NCBI RefSeq assembly: GCF_026343295.1
Contig: NZ_JAPELY010000003.1
Span: forward strand, 992,001-1,056,000
Origin: Streptomyces sp. NBC_00083
GTDB lineage: Bacteria; Actinomycetota; Actinomycetes; Streptomycetales; Streptomycetaceae
Direction of reading: 5' to 3'
DNA length: 64,000 nt
Below are positions 51,206-59,382 of the stretch, in pieces. The first letter of the stretch is position 1; every line of letters starts with the position of its first letter. Below the pieces are notes generated by a model. The model made no database searches and was not told the origin of the DNA. It worked only from the letters and a program-made list of their open reading frames with translations. The translations under genes were made by a program, and so were the position numbers.

Positions 51206-53020
51206 ATGCCCCCAGTTCCGCCCGACGCCCCGACCGGACGCCCCTCCTCCATGGCCCGCCGCACCGTGCTCGGCGCCGCCGCCGCGGTGGCGGCCTCGGC
51301 CCCCCTCCTGACGGGTCTGGCGACGCCCGCCGCGGCATCGCCCACGTCCGCCGTTCCCAGCAGTCCCGGCCTGCTGCCGGGAGGCGGCGACCTCGGCCCC
51401 AACGTGGTGGTCTTCGACCCCGCCACGCCGGGCATCCAGGCCAAGCTGGACCAGGTCTTCCACCAGCAGGAGTCGGCGCAGTTCGGCACCGGCCGCTACG
51501 CGTTCCTGTTCAAGCCCGGCACGTACAACGGCCTCAACGCGCAGATCGGCTTCTACACCTCGATAGCGGGCCTGGGGCTCTCCCCGGACGACACGACGAT
51601 CAACGGTGACGTCACGGTCGACGCGGGCTGGGCCAACGGCAACGCGACCCAGAACTTCTGGCGTTCCGCGGAGAACCTGGCGCTCGTCCCGGTCAGCGGC
51701 ACCGACCGCTGGGCCGTGGCGCAGGCCGCGCCGTTCCGCCGCATGCACGTACGCGGCGGCCTCAACCTGGCTCCGGCCGGCTACGGCTGGGCCAGCGGCG
51801 GCTACATCGCCGACAGCCGCATCGACGGCCAGGTCGGGCCGTACTCGCAGCAGCAGTGGTACACGCGCGACAGTGTGATCGGCGGCTGGGTCAACGCGGT
51901 GTGGAACATGGTGTTCTCCGGCGTGCAGGGCGCCCCCGCCCAGAGCTTCCCCAACCCGCCGTACACCACGCTCGACACGACACCGGTCTCGCGCGAGAAG
52001 CCCTTCCTGTACCTCAACGGGAGCGAATACCGCGTCTTCCTGCCCGAGAAGCGGACCAACGCACGCGGGGTCACCTGGGGCAACGGCACACCGCGCGGCA
52101 CCTCACTGTCGCTGTCCCAGTTCTACGTGGCCAAGCCCGGGGTGAGTGCGGCCACCCTCAACCAGGCCCTCGCGCAGGGGCTCCACCTGCTCCTGACCCC
52201 GGGCATCTATTACGTCGACCAGCCGCTCCAGATCAACCGGGCCAACACCGTGGTCCTCGGCCTCGGTTACGCGACCATCGTGCCCGACAACGGCGTCACC
52301 GCGATGCGGGTCGCCGACGTGGACGGCGTCCGGCTCGCGGGCTTCCTCATCGACGCGGGGCCGGTCAACTCCGCGACCCTGCTGGAGGTCGGTCCGACCG
52401 GCGCGTCACGCGACCACTCCGCCAACCCGACCACCGTGCAGGACGTGTTCGTACGCATCGGAGGCGCGGGCGCCGGCAAGGCCACCACGAGCATGGTCAT
52501 CAACAACCGCAACACCATCGTCGACCACACCTGGATCTGGCGCGCCGACCACGGCACGGGCGTCGGCTGGGACACCAACCGGGCCGACTACGGCATCGTC
52601 GTCAACGGTGACGACGTGCTCTGCACCGGCCTGTTCGTGGAGCACTTCAACAAGTACGACGTGCAGTGGTTCGGCCAGCGGGGCCGCACCGTCTTCTTCC
52701 AGAACGAGAAGGCGTACGACGCGCCGAACCAGGCCGCCGTCCAGGACGGAAACGTCAAGGGCTACGCCGCGTACAAGGTCGGCCCCAACGTCACCACGCA
52801 CGAGGCGTGGGGCCTGGGCAGCTACTGCAACTACACCGCGGACACGGGCATCGTCCAGCACCACGGCTTCGCCGCGCCCAACACCGCGGGCGTGAAGTTC
52901 CACGGGGTCCTGGTGGTCTCCCTGGGCGGCAACGGCCAGTACGAACACGTCATCAACGAAGCGGGCTCCCCGACCTCGGGAACCTCGACGGTCCCGTCCA
53001 CGGTGGTCTCCTACCCCTGA
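51206..53020 (+). CDS. Tat-exported parallel beta-helix protein, GH55-like
   Basis: This 604-residue protein begins with a twin-arginine signal (ARRTVLGAAAAVAAS), so it is probably exported folded. The mature part has two pectin-lyase-like halves: the first starts FDPATPGIQAKLDQVF...FLFKPGTYNGLNAQIGFYTSIAGLG, and the second starts LNQALAQGLHLLLTPGIYYVDQPLQIN. Such a tandem right-handed beta-helix is the architecture of GH55 exo-beta-1,3-glucanases. From memory, close relatives in databases are often labelled adenylyl cyclase, but no cyclase motif is visible here. ATG 51206 follows CAGGAG; TTG 51185 is in frame. LacI-type sites upstream place it in the carbohydrate regulon. Enzymatic activity is inferred. 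Confidence 0.72.
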   Translation: MPPVPPDAPTGRPSSMARRTVLGAAAAVAASAPLLTGLATPAAASPTSAVPSSPGLLPGGGDLGPNVVVFDPATPGIQAKLDQVFHQQESAQFGTGRYAFLFKPGTYNGLNAQIGFYTSIAGLGLSPDDTTINGDVTVDAGWANGNATQNFWRSAENLALVPVSGTDRWAVAQAAPFRRMHVRGGLNLAPAGYGWASGGYIADSRIDGQVGPYSQQQWYTRDSVIGGWVNAVWNMVFSGVQGAPAQSFPNPPYTTLDTTPVSREKPFLYLNGSEYRVFLPEKRTNARGVTWGNGTPRGTSLSLSQFYVAKPGVSAATLNQALAQGLHLLLTPGIYYVDQPLQINRANTVVLGLGYATIVPDNGVTAMRVADVDGVRLAGFLIDAGPVNSATLLEVGPTGASRDHSANPTTVQDVFVRIGGAGAGKATTSMVINNRNTIVDHTWIWRADHGTGVGWDTNRADYGIVVNGDDVLCTGLFVEHFNKYDVQWFGQRGRTVFFQNEKAYDAPNQAAVQDGNVKGYAAYKVGPNVTTHEAWGLGSYCNYTADTGIVQHHGFAAPNTAGVKFHGVLVVSLGGNGQYEHVINEAGSPTSGTSTVPSTVVSYP

Positions 53021-53056
53021 CCCCCTGACCCCCTGACCCCCTGACCCCCTGACCCC
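53017..53056 (+). repeat. Five tandem CTGACCCC units at the stop codon
   Basis: The stop codon of the beta-helix gene lies in the first unit. Because the period is 8 nt, successive TGA triplets fall in all three frames, giving stops in every plus-strand frame just before the terminator. Confidence 0.85.
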
Positions 53057-53104
53057 CTGCCTCACCGGGCTTCCCTTCGGGGGAGGGAAGCCCGGTGAGG
53101 CAGG
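53056..53104 (+). terminator. 20-bp terminator hairpin
   Basis: CCTGCCTCACCGGGCTTCCC (53056-53075) pairs perfectly with the arm at 53085-53104 over a 9-nt loop. It is the longest perfect stem in the window and can serve both strands. Confidence 0.9.
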
Positions 53105-53137
53105 GCGCCGTCGTCCAGCTGCCCGTTCCGGTTCCGT

Positions 53138-53374
53138 CTACCCCGGCCTCGTCGCGTCAGCGGTCCTCGGTCCGGCCGAAGCGCAGGTAGGCCACCAGCC
53201 GAACACGTTTCCGCACGCGCAGATCGCCAGCCACACGCGCGGCGGGTACTGGCGCGTGTGCGGATGGCGGGCGATGTCGACCATGCAGATGACGGCCGGG
53301 AGGACGGCGATCAGGGGGACTATCGCCATCCACGGCGTGGGCGCCCCCGCGACGGCGAGGGAGTCGGCCGACAT
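53138..53374 (-). CDS. Small membrane protein, PLDc_N-like
   Basis: This 78-residue protein has two hydrophobic segments (about residues 15-33 and 47-60) separated by the charged loop DIARHPHTRQYPPR. The layout resembles the phospholipase D N-terminal-like (PLDc_N) membrane domain, which occurs alone in many actinobacteria with unknown function. GGAGGGGACCGCCC precedes the ATG. The last 15 residues are variable in character. Confidence 0.65.
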   Translation of the reverse strand: MSADSLAVAGAPTPWMAIVPLIAVLPAVICMVDIARHPHTRQYPPRVWLAICACGNVFGWWPTCASAGPRTADATRPG

Positions 53375-53459
53375 GGGCGGTCCCCTCCGGACGAGGGGAG
53401 TGGGGGGAGGTGAGGAGTCTCGGCGTCGTGAGCCGATGCACCGTCAGGCGCCGCTCCGG

Positions 53460-54086
53460 TTAAGGGATTTCCTCCGAGATGACGACGAGGCCCGCCACCT
53501 TCTCGTCCGCGTCGAAGGACACCCGCGCCTTCATGTCCCCCGCCTCGTACCGCAGGGGAATGTCGACGACCGTGTAGTCCCCGATGCGGCGGACGAACGG
53601 GTCGTCGTCGCCGAAGCCCTCGAACGCGCCGACCGTCCCCGCGACGGCGGCCAGGCCGTTGGCCCGCACCTCGTCGGTGAACGCGGCCAGGACCTCCGCG
53701 TTGAACGTGGGCCGTGCCGCGTCCATCCGGCCCTCCAGGACATCCGTGACGATCTGGAGGGCACGCTCGGATGCGTCCGTCATGCGCACTGTCTTGTCCA
53801 TGGGTTCTCCGGTCCGGGGGTCGATGGGCTTGCCGAAGCGCTGGAACGCTGCCTGGCGGGTGACCCCCAGCAGGTCTCCCAGCTCCTGCCAGGTATGACC
53901 CGCGTCCCGCGACTGCTGCACACAGAGCTTCAGGACCTGCTCGGCCAGGGAGTCGACGTGCTGGGCGCGCCGGACGAGGTCGAGATAGGCCGGGGAGGTC
54001 AACGGGCTCGCCGAGGCGGCGAGTACCGAGGCCTGCTCGGCGAGCAGGGCGCTGAGGGCGGCGAGGGACGGAGGGGTATCGGTCAC
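53460..54086 (-). CDS. HTH regulator with DUF3887-like domain
   Basis: This 208-residue protein combines an N-terminal helical/HTH part (HTWQELGDLLGVTRQAAFQRFGKP, about residues 64-87) with a C-terminal DUF3887-like NTF2 fold (about 105-205). A small number of such fusions are annotated as regulators in streptomycetes. A perfect 7-3-7 inverted repeat lies directly upstream of the start codon, so autoregulation is likely. The ligand or target is unknown. Confidence 0.75.
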   Translation of the reverse strand: MTDTPPSLAALSALLAEQASVLAASASPLTSPAYLDLVRRAQHVDSLAEQVLKLCVQQSRDAGHTWQELGDLLGVTRQAAFQRFGKPIDPRTGEPMDKTVRMTDASERALQIVTDVLEGRMDAARPTFNAEVLAAFTDEVRANGLAAVAGTVGAFEGFGDDDPFVRRIGDYTVVDIPLRYEAGDMKARVSFDADEKVAGLVVISEEIP

Positions 54087-54088
54087 AT

Positions 54089-54105
54089 GTAAAGAGTGTC
54101 TTTAC
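54089..54105. promoter_or_regulatory. Inverted repeat GTAAAGA-GTG-TCTTTAC
   Basis: A perfect 7-bp inverted repeat with a 3-nt centre begins 3 nt upstream of the HTH/DUF3887 start codon. A further half-site CTTTACGCG lies at about 54128-54136. It is probably the binding site of that regulator. Confidence 0.6.
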
Positions 54106-54141
54106 GCGGCGACGGTGTCAAGTGATCCTTTACGCGCGGCC

Positions 54142-54171
54142 GCCCCGCCCCGCGCAGTGGCGGGGCGGGGC
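54142..54171 (-). terminator. 12-bp hairpin after the DUF5709 gene
   Basis: GCCCCGCCCCGC (54142-54153) pairs with GCGGGGCGGGGC (54160-54171) over a 6-nt loop, downstream of the leftward DUF5709 gene. Confidence 0.65.
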
Positions 54172-54201
54172 GGGGGGAAGCGGCGGCTAAGGGGGCCGGG
54201 G

Positions 54202-54690
54202 TCAGAGCGTGTCGCCCGGTTCCGGCGGCAGCTGGTCCTCGGGCACGACGTGGACCGCCGCCTCCTCGGCGCCCGCCGCCCCCGCGTCGATGCCCTCGTC
54301 GGACGCGACGAGCTGCTTCGTGGTGTCGGCGCGGACCCCCTCGTCCGGCGCCACCAGGCGCCCGGCCCGCTCCGCGCCCGACTCGGGGTCGAGCGGCTCG
54401 CCCTCGCCGTAGGGCAGATCGCCGATCTCGTCGCCCGCGGGCGGCTCCGCGTCCGGAACCTCCTGGCTCAGCCGTTCGTCGAGGGACTCTCCCTCGTGCT
54501 GCTCGGCCGCCGTGACGCCCGTCTTCGTGACACCCAGGGGCTTCTCGGGCGGCGAGTACCCCTCGTCGAGCATGTCGTCATAGGTGCGCTCGTCGATCGC
54601 GTCCTGGAGGTCGAGCGGAGCGGCGTCCTGCTGCTCCTCGTTGCCGTCGGTGGGCTGATAGACGTCGTCCGCCATGCCGTCGTCGCTCAT
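54202..54690 (-). CDS. DUF5709 domain protein, acidic
   Basis: This 162-residue protein is strongly acidic and predicted to be largely disordered. It contains MSDDGMADDVYQPTDGNEEQ at the start and DERTYDDMLDEGYSPPEKPLGVTKTG, which match DUF5709, a short actinobacterial family. The repeated LVAPDEGVRADTTKQLVASDEGID gives two copies of an LVA.DEG motif. The function is unknown; such proteins are often induced by stress or development. It appears monocistronic. Confidence 0.8.
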   Translation of the reverse strand: MSDDGMADDVYQPTDGNEEQQDAAPLDLQDAIDERTYDDMLDEGYSPPEKPLGVTKTGVTAAEQHEGESLDERLSQEVPDAEPPAGDEIGDLPYGEGEPLDPESGAERAGRLVAPDEGVRADTTKQLVASDEGIDAGAAGAEEAAVHVVPEDQLPPEPGDTL

Positions 54691-54903
54691 GACTTACCTC
54701 GTGGTTCCGTGGGTCGGTTCGATGCGGTCCGCGCGGGCGCCCGACAGCCGGGACATGCCGTATTCGTACGCTTTCCGCGCTTTCCGCTCCGGTCCCTGCC
54801 AGTGCCCGTGCCGCGCCCTCCCAAACGGGAACGACACGATCTTCCGGGCCGCGTCGCGGTGCCCGGACGGGTGAGCCGTGTCTCACCTGGACGGTGCCGC
54901 TTG

Positions 54904-54925
54904 TCTATGCAACTCGTTGCATAGA
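54904..54925. promoter_or_regulatory. PadR-type operator dyad
   Basis: TCTATGCAAC (54904-54913) and GTTGCATAGA (54916-54925) form a perfect 10-bp inverted repeat around TC, 11 nt upstream of the PadR start codon. It contains the ATGCAAC/GTTGCAT type of half-site common for this family. Confidence 0.7.
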
Positions 54926-54936
54926 AGGATTCGGGT

Positions 54937-55494
54937 ATGGCGCTTGAGCACGCGATTCTCGTCTCGCTGTTGGAGAAGCCGGGCTCCGGCTATGAGCTGG
55001 CCCGGCGGTTCGACCGGTCCATCGGCTACTTCTGGGCCGCGACCCATCAGCAGATCTACCGCGTCCTCAAGCGCATGGAGGGCGACGGCTGGATCGACGT
55101 CCGCGAGGTGGCGCAGGACAACCGGCCGGACAAGAAGGAGTACTCCGTGGCGGCGCCCGGCCGCGACGCCCTCGGGCGGTGGCTGCACGAGCCGATCGAG
55201 CCGGAGAGCGTCCGGCACGAGCTCGCCGTCAAGATCCGCGGAGCCGCCTTCGACGACCCGGCCGCGCTCCTTCGCGAGGTGGAGCGGCACCGCAGGGCCC
55301 ATGCCGACCGGCTCGCACGCTATCTCGCGGGCGAGCGACGCGACTTCACCGAGGCCGAGGCTCCCGAACCCCCGGACGCGGGGCGGGAGTTGCAGCACGT
55401 CGTCCTGCGCGGCGGCATCGCGTACGAGCGGATGACGCTCACCTGGCTCGACGACGTCATCGCCACCCTGCACCGGCTCGGCGCCGGTCACTGA
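54937..55494 (+). CDS. PadR family transcriptional regulator
   Basis: This 185-residue protein has the PadR winged-helix domain (about residues 1-85; LEHAILVSLLEKPGSGYELARRFDRSIGYFWAATHQQIYRVLKRMEGDGWI) and a C-terminal helical dimerisation part. PadR proteins are repressors released by phenolic or other small ligands. The operator-like dyad at 54904-54925 overlaps the promoter region. The next gene, 128 nt downstream on the same strand, is an acyl-CoA dehydrogenase, a probable co-regulated target. AAGGA precedes the ATG. Confidence 0.9.
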   Translation: MALEHAILVSLLEKPGSGYELARRFDRSIGYFWAATHQQIYRVLKRMEGDGWIDVREVAQDNRPDKKEYSVAAPGRDALGRWLHEPIEPESVRHELAVKIRGAAFDDPAALLREVERHRRAHADRLARYLAGERRDFTEAEAPEPPDAGRELQHVVLRGGIAYERMTLTWLDDVIATLHRLGAGH

Positions 55495-55622
55495 TCCACG
55501 GCCGGCGGCCCGCGACCGGTGCCGGCCGCGAAGCCCGCACGCGTCCGTTCCGATGCGCGCCGCCCCCGAACCCGTCCGCTCCACGAGCACCTTCTCCCCA
55601 ACTTCCCTAGCCGGAAAGGCAA

Positions 55623-57353
55623 ATGACCGTGGCCGACCCGCTGCTGTTCAACCCGCGCACCTACGACCCGACGCACTTCGACCCCGAGACCCGCAGGCTG
55701 CTGCGCGCGACCATCGACTGGTTCGAGGAGCGCGGCAAGCGCCGGCTGATCGAGGACTACCGCACCCGTGCCTGGCTCGCGGACTTCCTCGCGTTCTCCG
55801 CCAAGGAAGGGCTCTTCGCGACCTTCCTCACCCCGGCGTCCGCCGCCGGGCAGGGGCAGGACGACAAGCGCTGGGACACCGCCCGGATCGCCGCGCTCAA
55901 CGAGATCTTCGGCTTCTACGGGCTCGACTACTGGTACGCCTGGCAGGTCACCATCCTCGGGCTCGGCCCGGTCTGGCAGAGCGACAACGCCGAGGCCCGC
56001 GCCCGCGCCGCCGAACTCCTCGACCAGGGCGAGGTGTTCGCCTTCGGACTCTCCGAGAAGACCCACGGCGCCGACATCTACTCCACCGACATGCTCCTCG
56101 AACCCGACGGTGACGGCGGCTTCCTGGCCACCGGCTCCAAGTACTACATCGGCAACGGCAACGCGGCGGGCCTGGTCTCCGTCTTCGGCCGCCGCACCGA
56201 TGTCGAGGGCCCCGACGGCTACGTCTTCTTCGCCGCCGACAGCCGCCACGAGGCGTACCACCTGGTGAAGAACGTCGTGGACTCCTCCAAGTACGTCAGC
56301 GAGTTCCGCCTGGCGCAGTACCCGGTCGGTCCCGGTGACATCCTGCACACCGGCCGTGCCGCCTTCGACGCCGCCCTCAACACGGTCAACGTCGGCAAGT
56401 TCAACCTGTGCACCGCCTCGATCGGCATCTGCGAACACGCCATGTACGAGGCCGTCACGCACGCCCACCACCGGGTCCTCTACGGCCGCCCCGTCACCGC
56501 CTTCCCGCACGTGCGCCGCGAGTTGACCGATGCCTATGTACGCCTCGTCGGGATGAAGCTGTTCAGCGACCGCGCCGTCGACTACTTCCGCTCGGCCGGC
56601 CCCGACGACCGCCGCTACCTCCTCTTCAACCCGATGACGAAGATGAAGGTGACCACGGAGGGCGAGAAGGTCATCGACCTGATGTGGGACGTGATCGCCG
56701 CCAAGGGCTTCGAGAAGGACAACTACTTCGCGCAGGCGGCCGTCGAGATCCGCGGGCTGCCCAAGCTGGAGGGCACCGTCCACGTCAACCTGGCGCTCAT
56801 CCTGAAGTTCATGGGCAACCACCTCCTCGGCCCGGTCGAGTACGCACCCGTGCCGAGCCGCCTCGACGCCGCCGACGACGCGTTCCTGTTCCGCCAGGGG
56901 CCCGCGCGGGGCCTGGGTGCCATCCGTTTCCACGACTGGCGCACCGCCTTCGACGCCTTCGCCGATGTGCCCAACGTGGCGCGCTTCCGCGAGCAGGCGG
57001 ACGCCCTGTGCGCGTTCGTCACCACCGCGGCGCCCGACGAGGAGCAGAGCCGCGACCTCGACCTCCTGCTCGCCGTCGGCCAGCTGTTCGCGCTGGTCGT
57101 GCACGGCCAACTGATCCTGGAGCAGGCGCACTTGACCGGCCTTGAGCAGGACGTGCTCGACGAGCTCTTCGCCGTGCTCGTACGCGACTTCTCGGCGCAC
57201 GCCGTCGAGCTGCACGGCAAGGACTCCGCCACCGAGGCCCAGCAGGGCTGGGCGCTGGGCGCGGTGCGGCGTCCCGTGGTCGACGAGGAGCGCTCGGCCC
57301 GCGTGTGGCAGCGCGTCGAGGCGCTGGCGGGTGCGTACGAGATGGCGCCGTAA
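55623..57353 (+). CDS. Acyl-CoA dehydrogenase family protein
   Basis: This 576-residue flavoenzyme follows the acyl-CoA dehydrogenase layout. It has an N-terminal helical domain (with WYAWQVTILGLGPVWQSDN), a middle beta domain (FAFGLSEKTHGADIYSTDMLL and GSKYYIGNGNAAGLVSVFGR, FAD/substrate contacts), and a C-terminal helical domain with H.RVLYGRPV. It is longer than the usual 380-400 residues because of a C-terminal extension of about 170 residues, so it may be of the acyl-CoA oxidase or long-chain type. It probably oxidises a fatty acyl-CoA or similar ester; the substrate is unknown. It lies downstream of the PadR gene. Confidence 0.85.
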   Translation: MTVADPLLFNPRTYDPTHFDPETRRLLRATIDWFEERGKRRLIEDYRTRAWLADFLAFSAKEGLFATFLTPASAAGQGQDDKRWDTARIAALNEIFGFYGLDYWYAWQVTILGLGPVWQSDNAEARARAAELLDQGEVFAFGLSEKTHGADIYSTDMLLEPDGDGGFLATGSKYYIGNGNAAGLVSVFGRRTDVEGPDGYVFFAADSRHEAYHLVKNVVDSSKYVSEFRLAQYPVGPGDILHTGRAAFDAALNTVNVGKFNLCTASIGICEHAMYEAVTHAHHRVLYGRPVTAFPHVRRELTDAYVRLVGMKLFSDRAVDYFRSAGPDDRRYLLFNPMTKMKVTTEGEKVIDLMWDVIAAKGFEKDNYFAQAAVEIRGLPKLEGTVHVNLALILKFMGNHLLGPVEYAPVPSRLDAADDAFLFRQGPARGLGAIRFHDWRTAFDAFADVPNVARFREQADALCAFVTTAAPDEEQSRDLDLLLAVGQLFALVVHGQLILEQAHLTGLEQDVLDELFAVLVRDFSAHAVELHGKDSATEAQQGWALGAVRRPVVDEERSARVWQRVEALAGAYEMAP

Positions 57354-57408
57354 CACCCTCCGTGGCACCCGGGCGCGGTTTTCCGCCGCCCCGGTCGACG
57401 CGAACAGA

Positions 57409-57446
57409 AGCTGGGCCCCGGTCGTCGACGCGACCGGGGCCCAGCT
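57409..57446 (+). terminator. 16-bp terminator hairpin after the acyl-CoA dehydrogenase
   Basis: AGCTGGGCCCCGGTCG (57409-57424) pairs perfectly with CGACCGGGGCCCAGCT (57431-57446) over TCGACG, followed by GTTT. Confidence 0.85.
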
Positions 57447-57834
57447 GTTTCCAGCCAATCACCGTGACGGATGGAACCCTTCCGCGGGAGGGCGGGTCGG
57501 GAGCGCCGGACCGTGCCGGGGGCCCCCGGGCGGCTCGGTGCACGGACCGGTGGGTCACGGCCGGGCCGGGCGCCGGGGACCGGTGTGCTTCGCCGGTGGG
57601 AATGTGCATATGCCAGGCGGCGTGCACGAACAGATGTGTGGGGCCCGGGTGTTCGCCCGAGCGAAGCGGAAGGCGGCGGCGCCCCGGTGGCTCCCCGTGC
57701 GGGGCGACGGCGGCACCGCCTCCCCGGCCTCTCGGGCGGGGGCGATCCCTCGCGAGGGGCGCGTACGCCAGGAAGCAATCGGTTTCTTTGCCGGGTGCTT
57801 ACCGAGTTCGATTCCGGCCTCGGCGACCCACCTC

Positions 57835-57864
57835 TTGTGGCTCCGGCCGACGCCTGGTTAGGCT
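57835..57864 (+). promoter_or_regulatory. Candidate promoter of the RiPP-type operon
   Basis: TTGTGG (57835-57840) and TAGGCT (57859-57864) are separated by 18 nt, close to the streptomycete housekeeping pattern TTGAC/TAGRRT. A leader of about 110 nt would precede the MFS gene. Confidence 0.4.
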
Positions 57865-57981
57865 CCCGCTCGTTTCGATTCCTGCACATTTTCTTCGCAA
57901 CCTGACCAACTGTGGGGTGGCTGTGCGTGAAACGGATTCCCCTGCGTCTCCGGGGACATCTGCGGCGCCGGCGGGGCTCTG

Positions 57982-59382
57982 ATGAGCCCCGGCCTCGCCA
58001 CCGCCGGGCGTGCTGCGCGCCGCCCTGTGCCGCGTGACGTCCGCCTCTTCTGGTGGGCGAACGCATCCGACGCGCTGGGCACCCAGGCGTCCGGAGTCGT
58101 GCTGCCCCTGCTGCTCCTCGGCCTCGGCCACTCCGCCGCGGTGGTGGGTCTCGTCGCGGGGGTGTCCACCGCGGCCGGGCTGCTCCTCGCCCCCCTGGCG
58201 GCGGTTCCGGCCGACCGGGGTGCGCGCAAGCCGGTGATGTTCTGGTCCGCCACGGTCTCCGCGCTCGCCATGGCCGGCGTCGCCGCGGCCGCCGCCGTGG
58301 GCAACCCGCCCCTCACCCTGCTACTCGGCGCGGTCCTGGTGGAGCGCTTCTCGACGGCCGTGTACGAGGCCGCCGCGGCCGGCACCGTGGCCATGATCGC
58401 CCCGCCCGCCGACTGCCCCCGCGTGGTGGCCGGGCTGTCGGCGGGCGAACAGGGCGCACTGATCCTGGGCCCCGCGCTGGGCGGCGCGCTCTACCAAGTG
58501 GCCCGCGCCCTGCCCTTCCTCGCGGACGCCGTGACGTATGCCGTCGCCGCCGGATGCGTACGAGCACTGGAGTCGGACCTGCGGCCCGGAACCCGCGCTG
58601 CCGCGCGGGCGACGACCTCGGGCATCGAGGGTCGCAAATCCGCCGATGCCGCCATCCCCAACTCCCCTCACAACAGCGGCGGTTCGCGGTCCGCCGCCCC
58701 CGAAGAGGCCCCGGTCGCCCCGGCTTCGCCCGCCGCCGGACCCGACGGCACCGGGACCCGCCGGCCGGGCCGCGTGTCCCGTGTCCGAGCGGAGCTCGGC
58801 GCAGGCCTCGCCCTCGTCCGCACCTCGCCCACGCTGCGCCTCGTCGTCATCTGGACCGCCACCGTCAACGGAGTGATCGTCGCCCTCTACTACGGCGCCG
58901 TCTTCACCCTCCAGAAGAGCGGCCACGGCGGCTGGCCGATGGGACTCGTCCTCGCGCTCTCCGGGGCCGCCGGGCTCGCCGGATCGCTCGCCGCGCCGCG
59001 CATCGCCGGCCGGTTCGACGCCGCGCGGCTCCTGGTGACGATCACCTGGCTGCTCGTCCCGCTCGCGGCCGGGCTCGCCACGGCCGAAGGGCCCTGGACG
59101 TACGGGGCGCTGTTCGGGGCGTTCTGCCTGCTGATGCCGCTCGTCGGCGTCGTACTCCAGTCCCGCGCCCTGCAGGAGACCCCGCCGGGCCTCCAGGCCC
59201 GCACGGGCGCGGTCCTCTCCAGCACCGTCGGCGGGTCGGCCGCGCTCGCGCCGGTGCTGGCCGGCGTGGCCGTGACCCGCGCGGGGACCGCCGCGCCCGC
59301 CGTGGTCTGCGCGGGTGCGCTGGCCGTGCTGGCCTGGTGGACGACCGTCGTGCGGGCCCGGCTGTCGGGGGCGATCGCATGA
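57982..59382 (+). CDS. MFS transporter, probable exporter of the RiPP-type cluster
   Basis: This 466-residue membrane protein has about 12 helices in the major facilitator arrangement. It begins DVRLFWWANASDALGTQASGVVLPLLLL, and a motif-A-like PADRGARKPVM loop follows helix 2, as in the MFS_3/enterobactin-exporter type. The central cytoplasmic loop (about residues 195-265) is long and rich in Ala, Pro and Ser. Its stop codon overlaps the start of the S9 peptidase gene by four bases (ATGA), so the two are translationally coupled. Its position at the head of a cluster with a peptide and a radical SAM enzyme suggests it exports the product. Confidence 0.85.
   Translation: MSPGLATAGRAARRPVPRDVRLFWWANASDALGTQASGVVLPLLLLGLGHSAAVVGLVAGVSTAAGLLLAPLAAVPADRGARKPVMFWSATVSALAMAGVAAAAAVGNPPLTLLLGAVLVERFSTAVYEAAAAGTVAMIAPPADCPRVVAGLSAGEQGALILGPALGGALYQVARALPFLADAVTYAVAAGCVRALESDLRPGTRAAARATTSGIEGRKSADAAIPNSPHNSGGSRSAAPEEAPVAPASPAAGPDGTGTRRPGRVSRVRAELGAGLALVRTSPTLRLVVIWTATVNGVIVALYYGAVFTLQKSGHGGWPMGLVLALSGAAGLAGSLAAPRIAGRFDAARLLVTITWLLVPLAAGLATAEGPWTYGALFGAFCLLMPLVGVVLQSRALQETPPGLQARTGAVLSSTVGGSAALAPVLAGVAVTRAGTAAPAVVCAGALAVLAWWTTVVRARLSGAIA

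Larger units (their letters stand above)
57354..57981. other. 628-nt intergenic region upstream of the RiPP-type operon
   Basis: The left part holds the terminator at 57409-57446. The right part holds a housekeeping-like promoter candidate at 57835-57864. A 19-codon frame starting GTG 57923 ends TGA 57980-57982, overlapping the MFS start by one base; it could be a leader peptide that couples translation. The middle part holds nothing I recognise. Confidence 0.5.

Noticed and set aside
51185..53020. Adenylyl cyclase function for the beta-helix protein
   Set aside because: No class III cyclase catalytic motifs are visible, and the Tat signal plus beta-helix pattern point to an extracellular carbohydrate-active protein.
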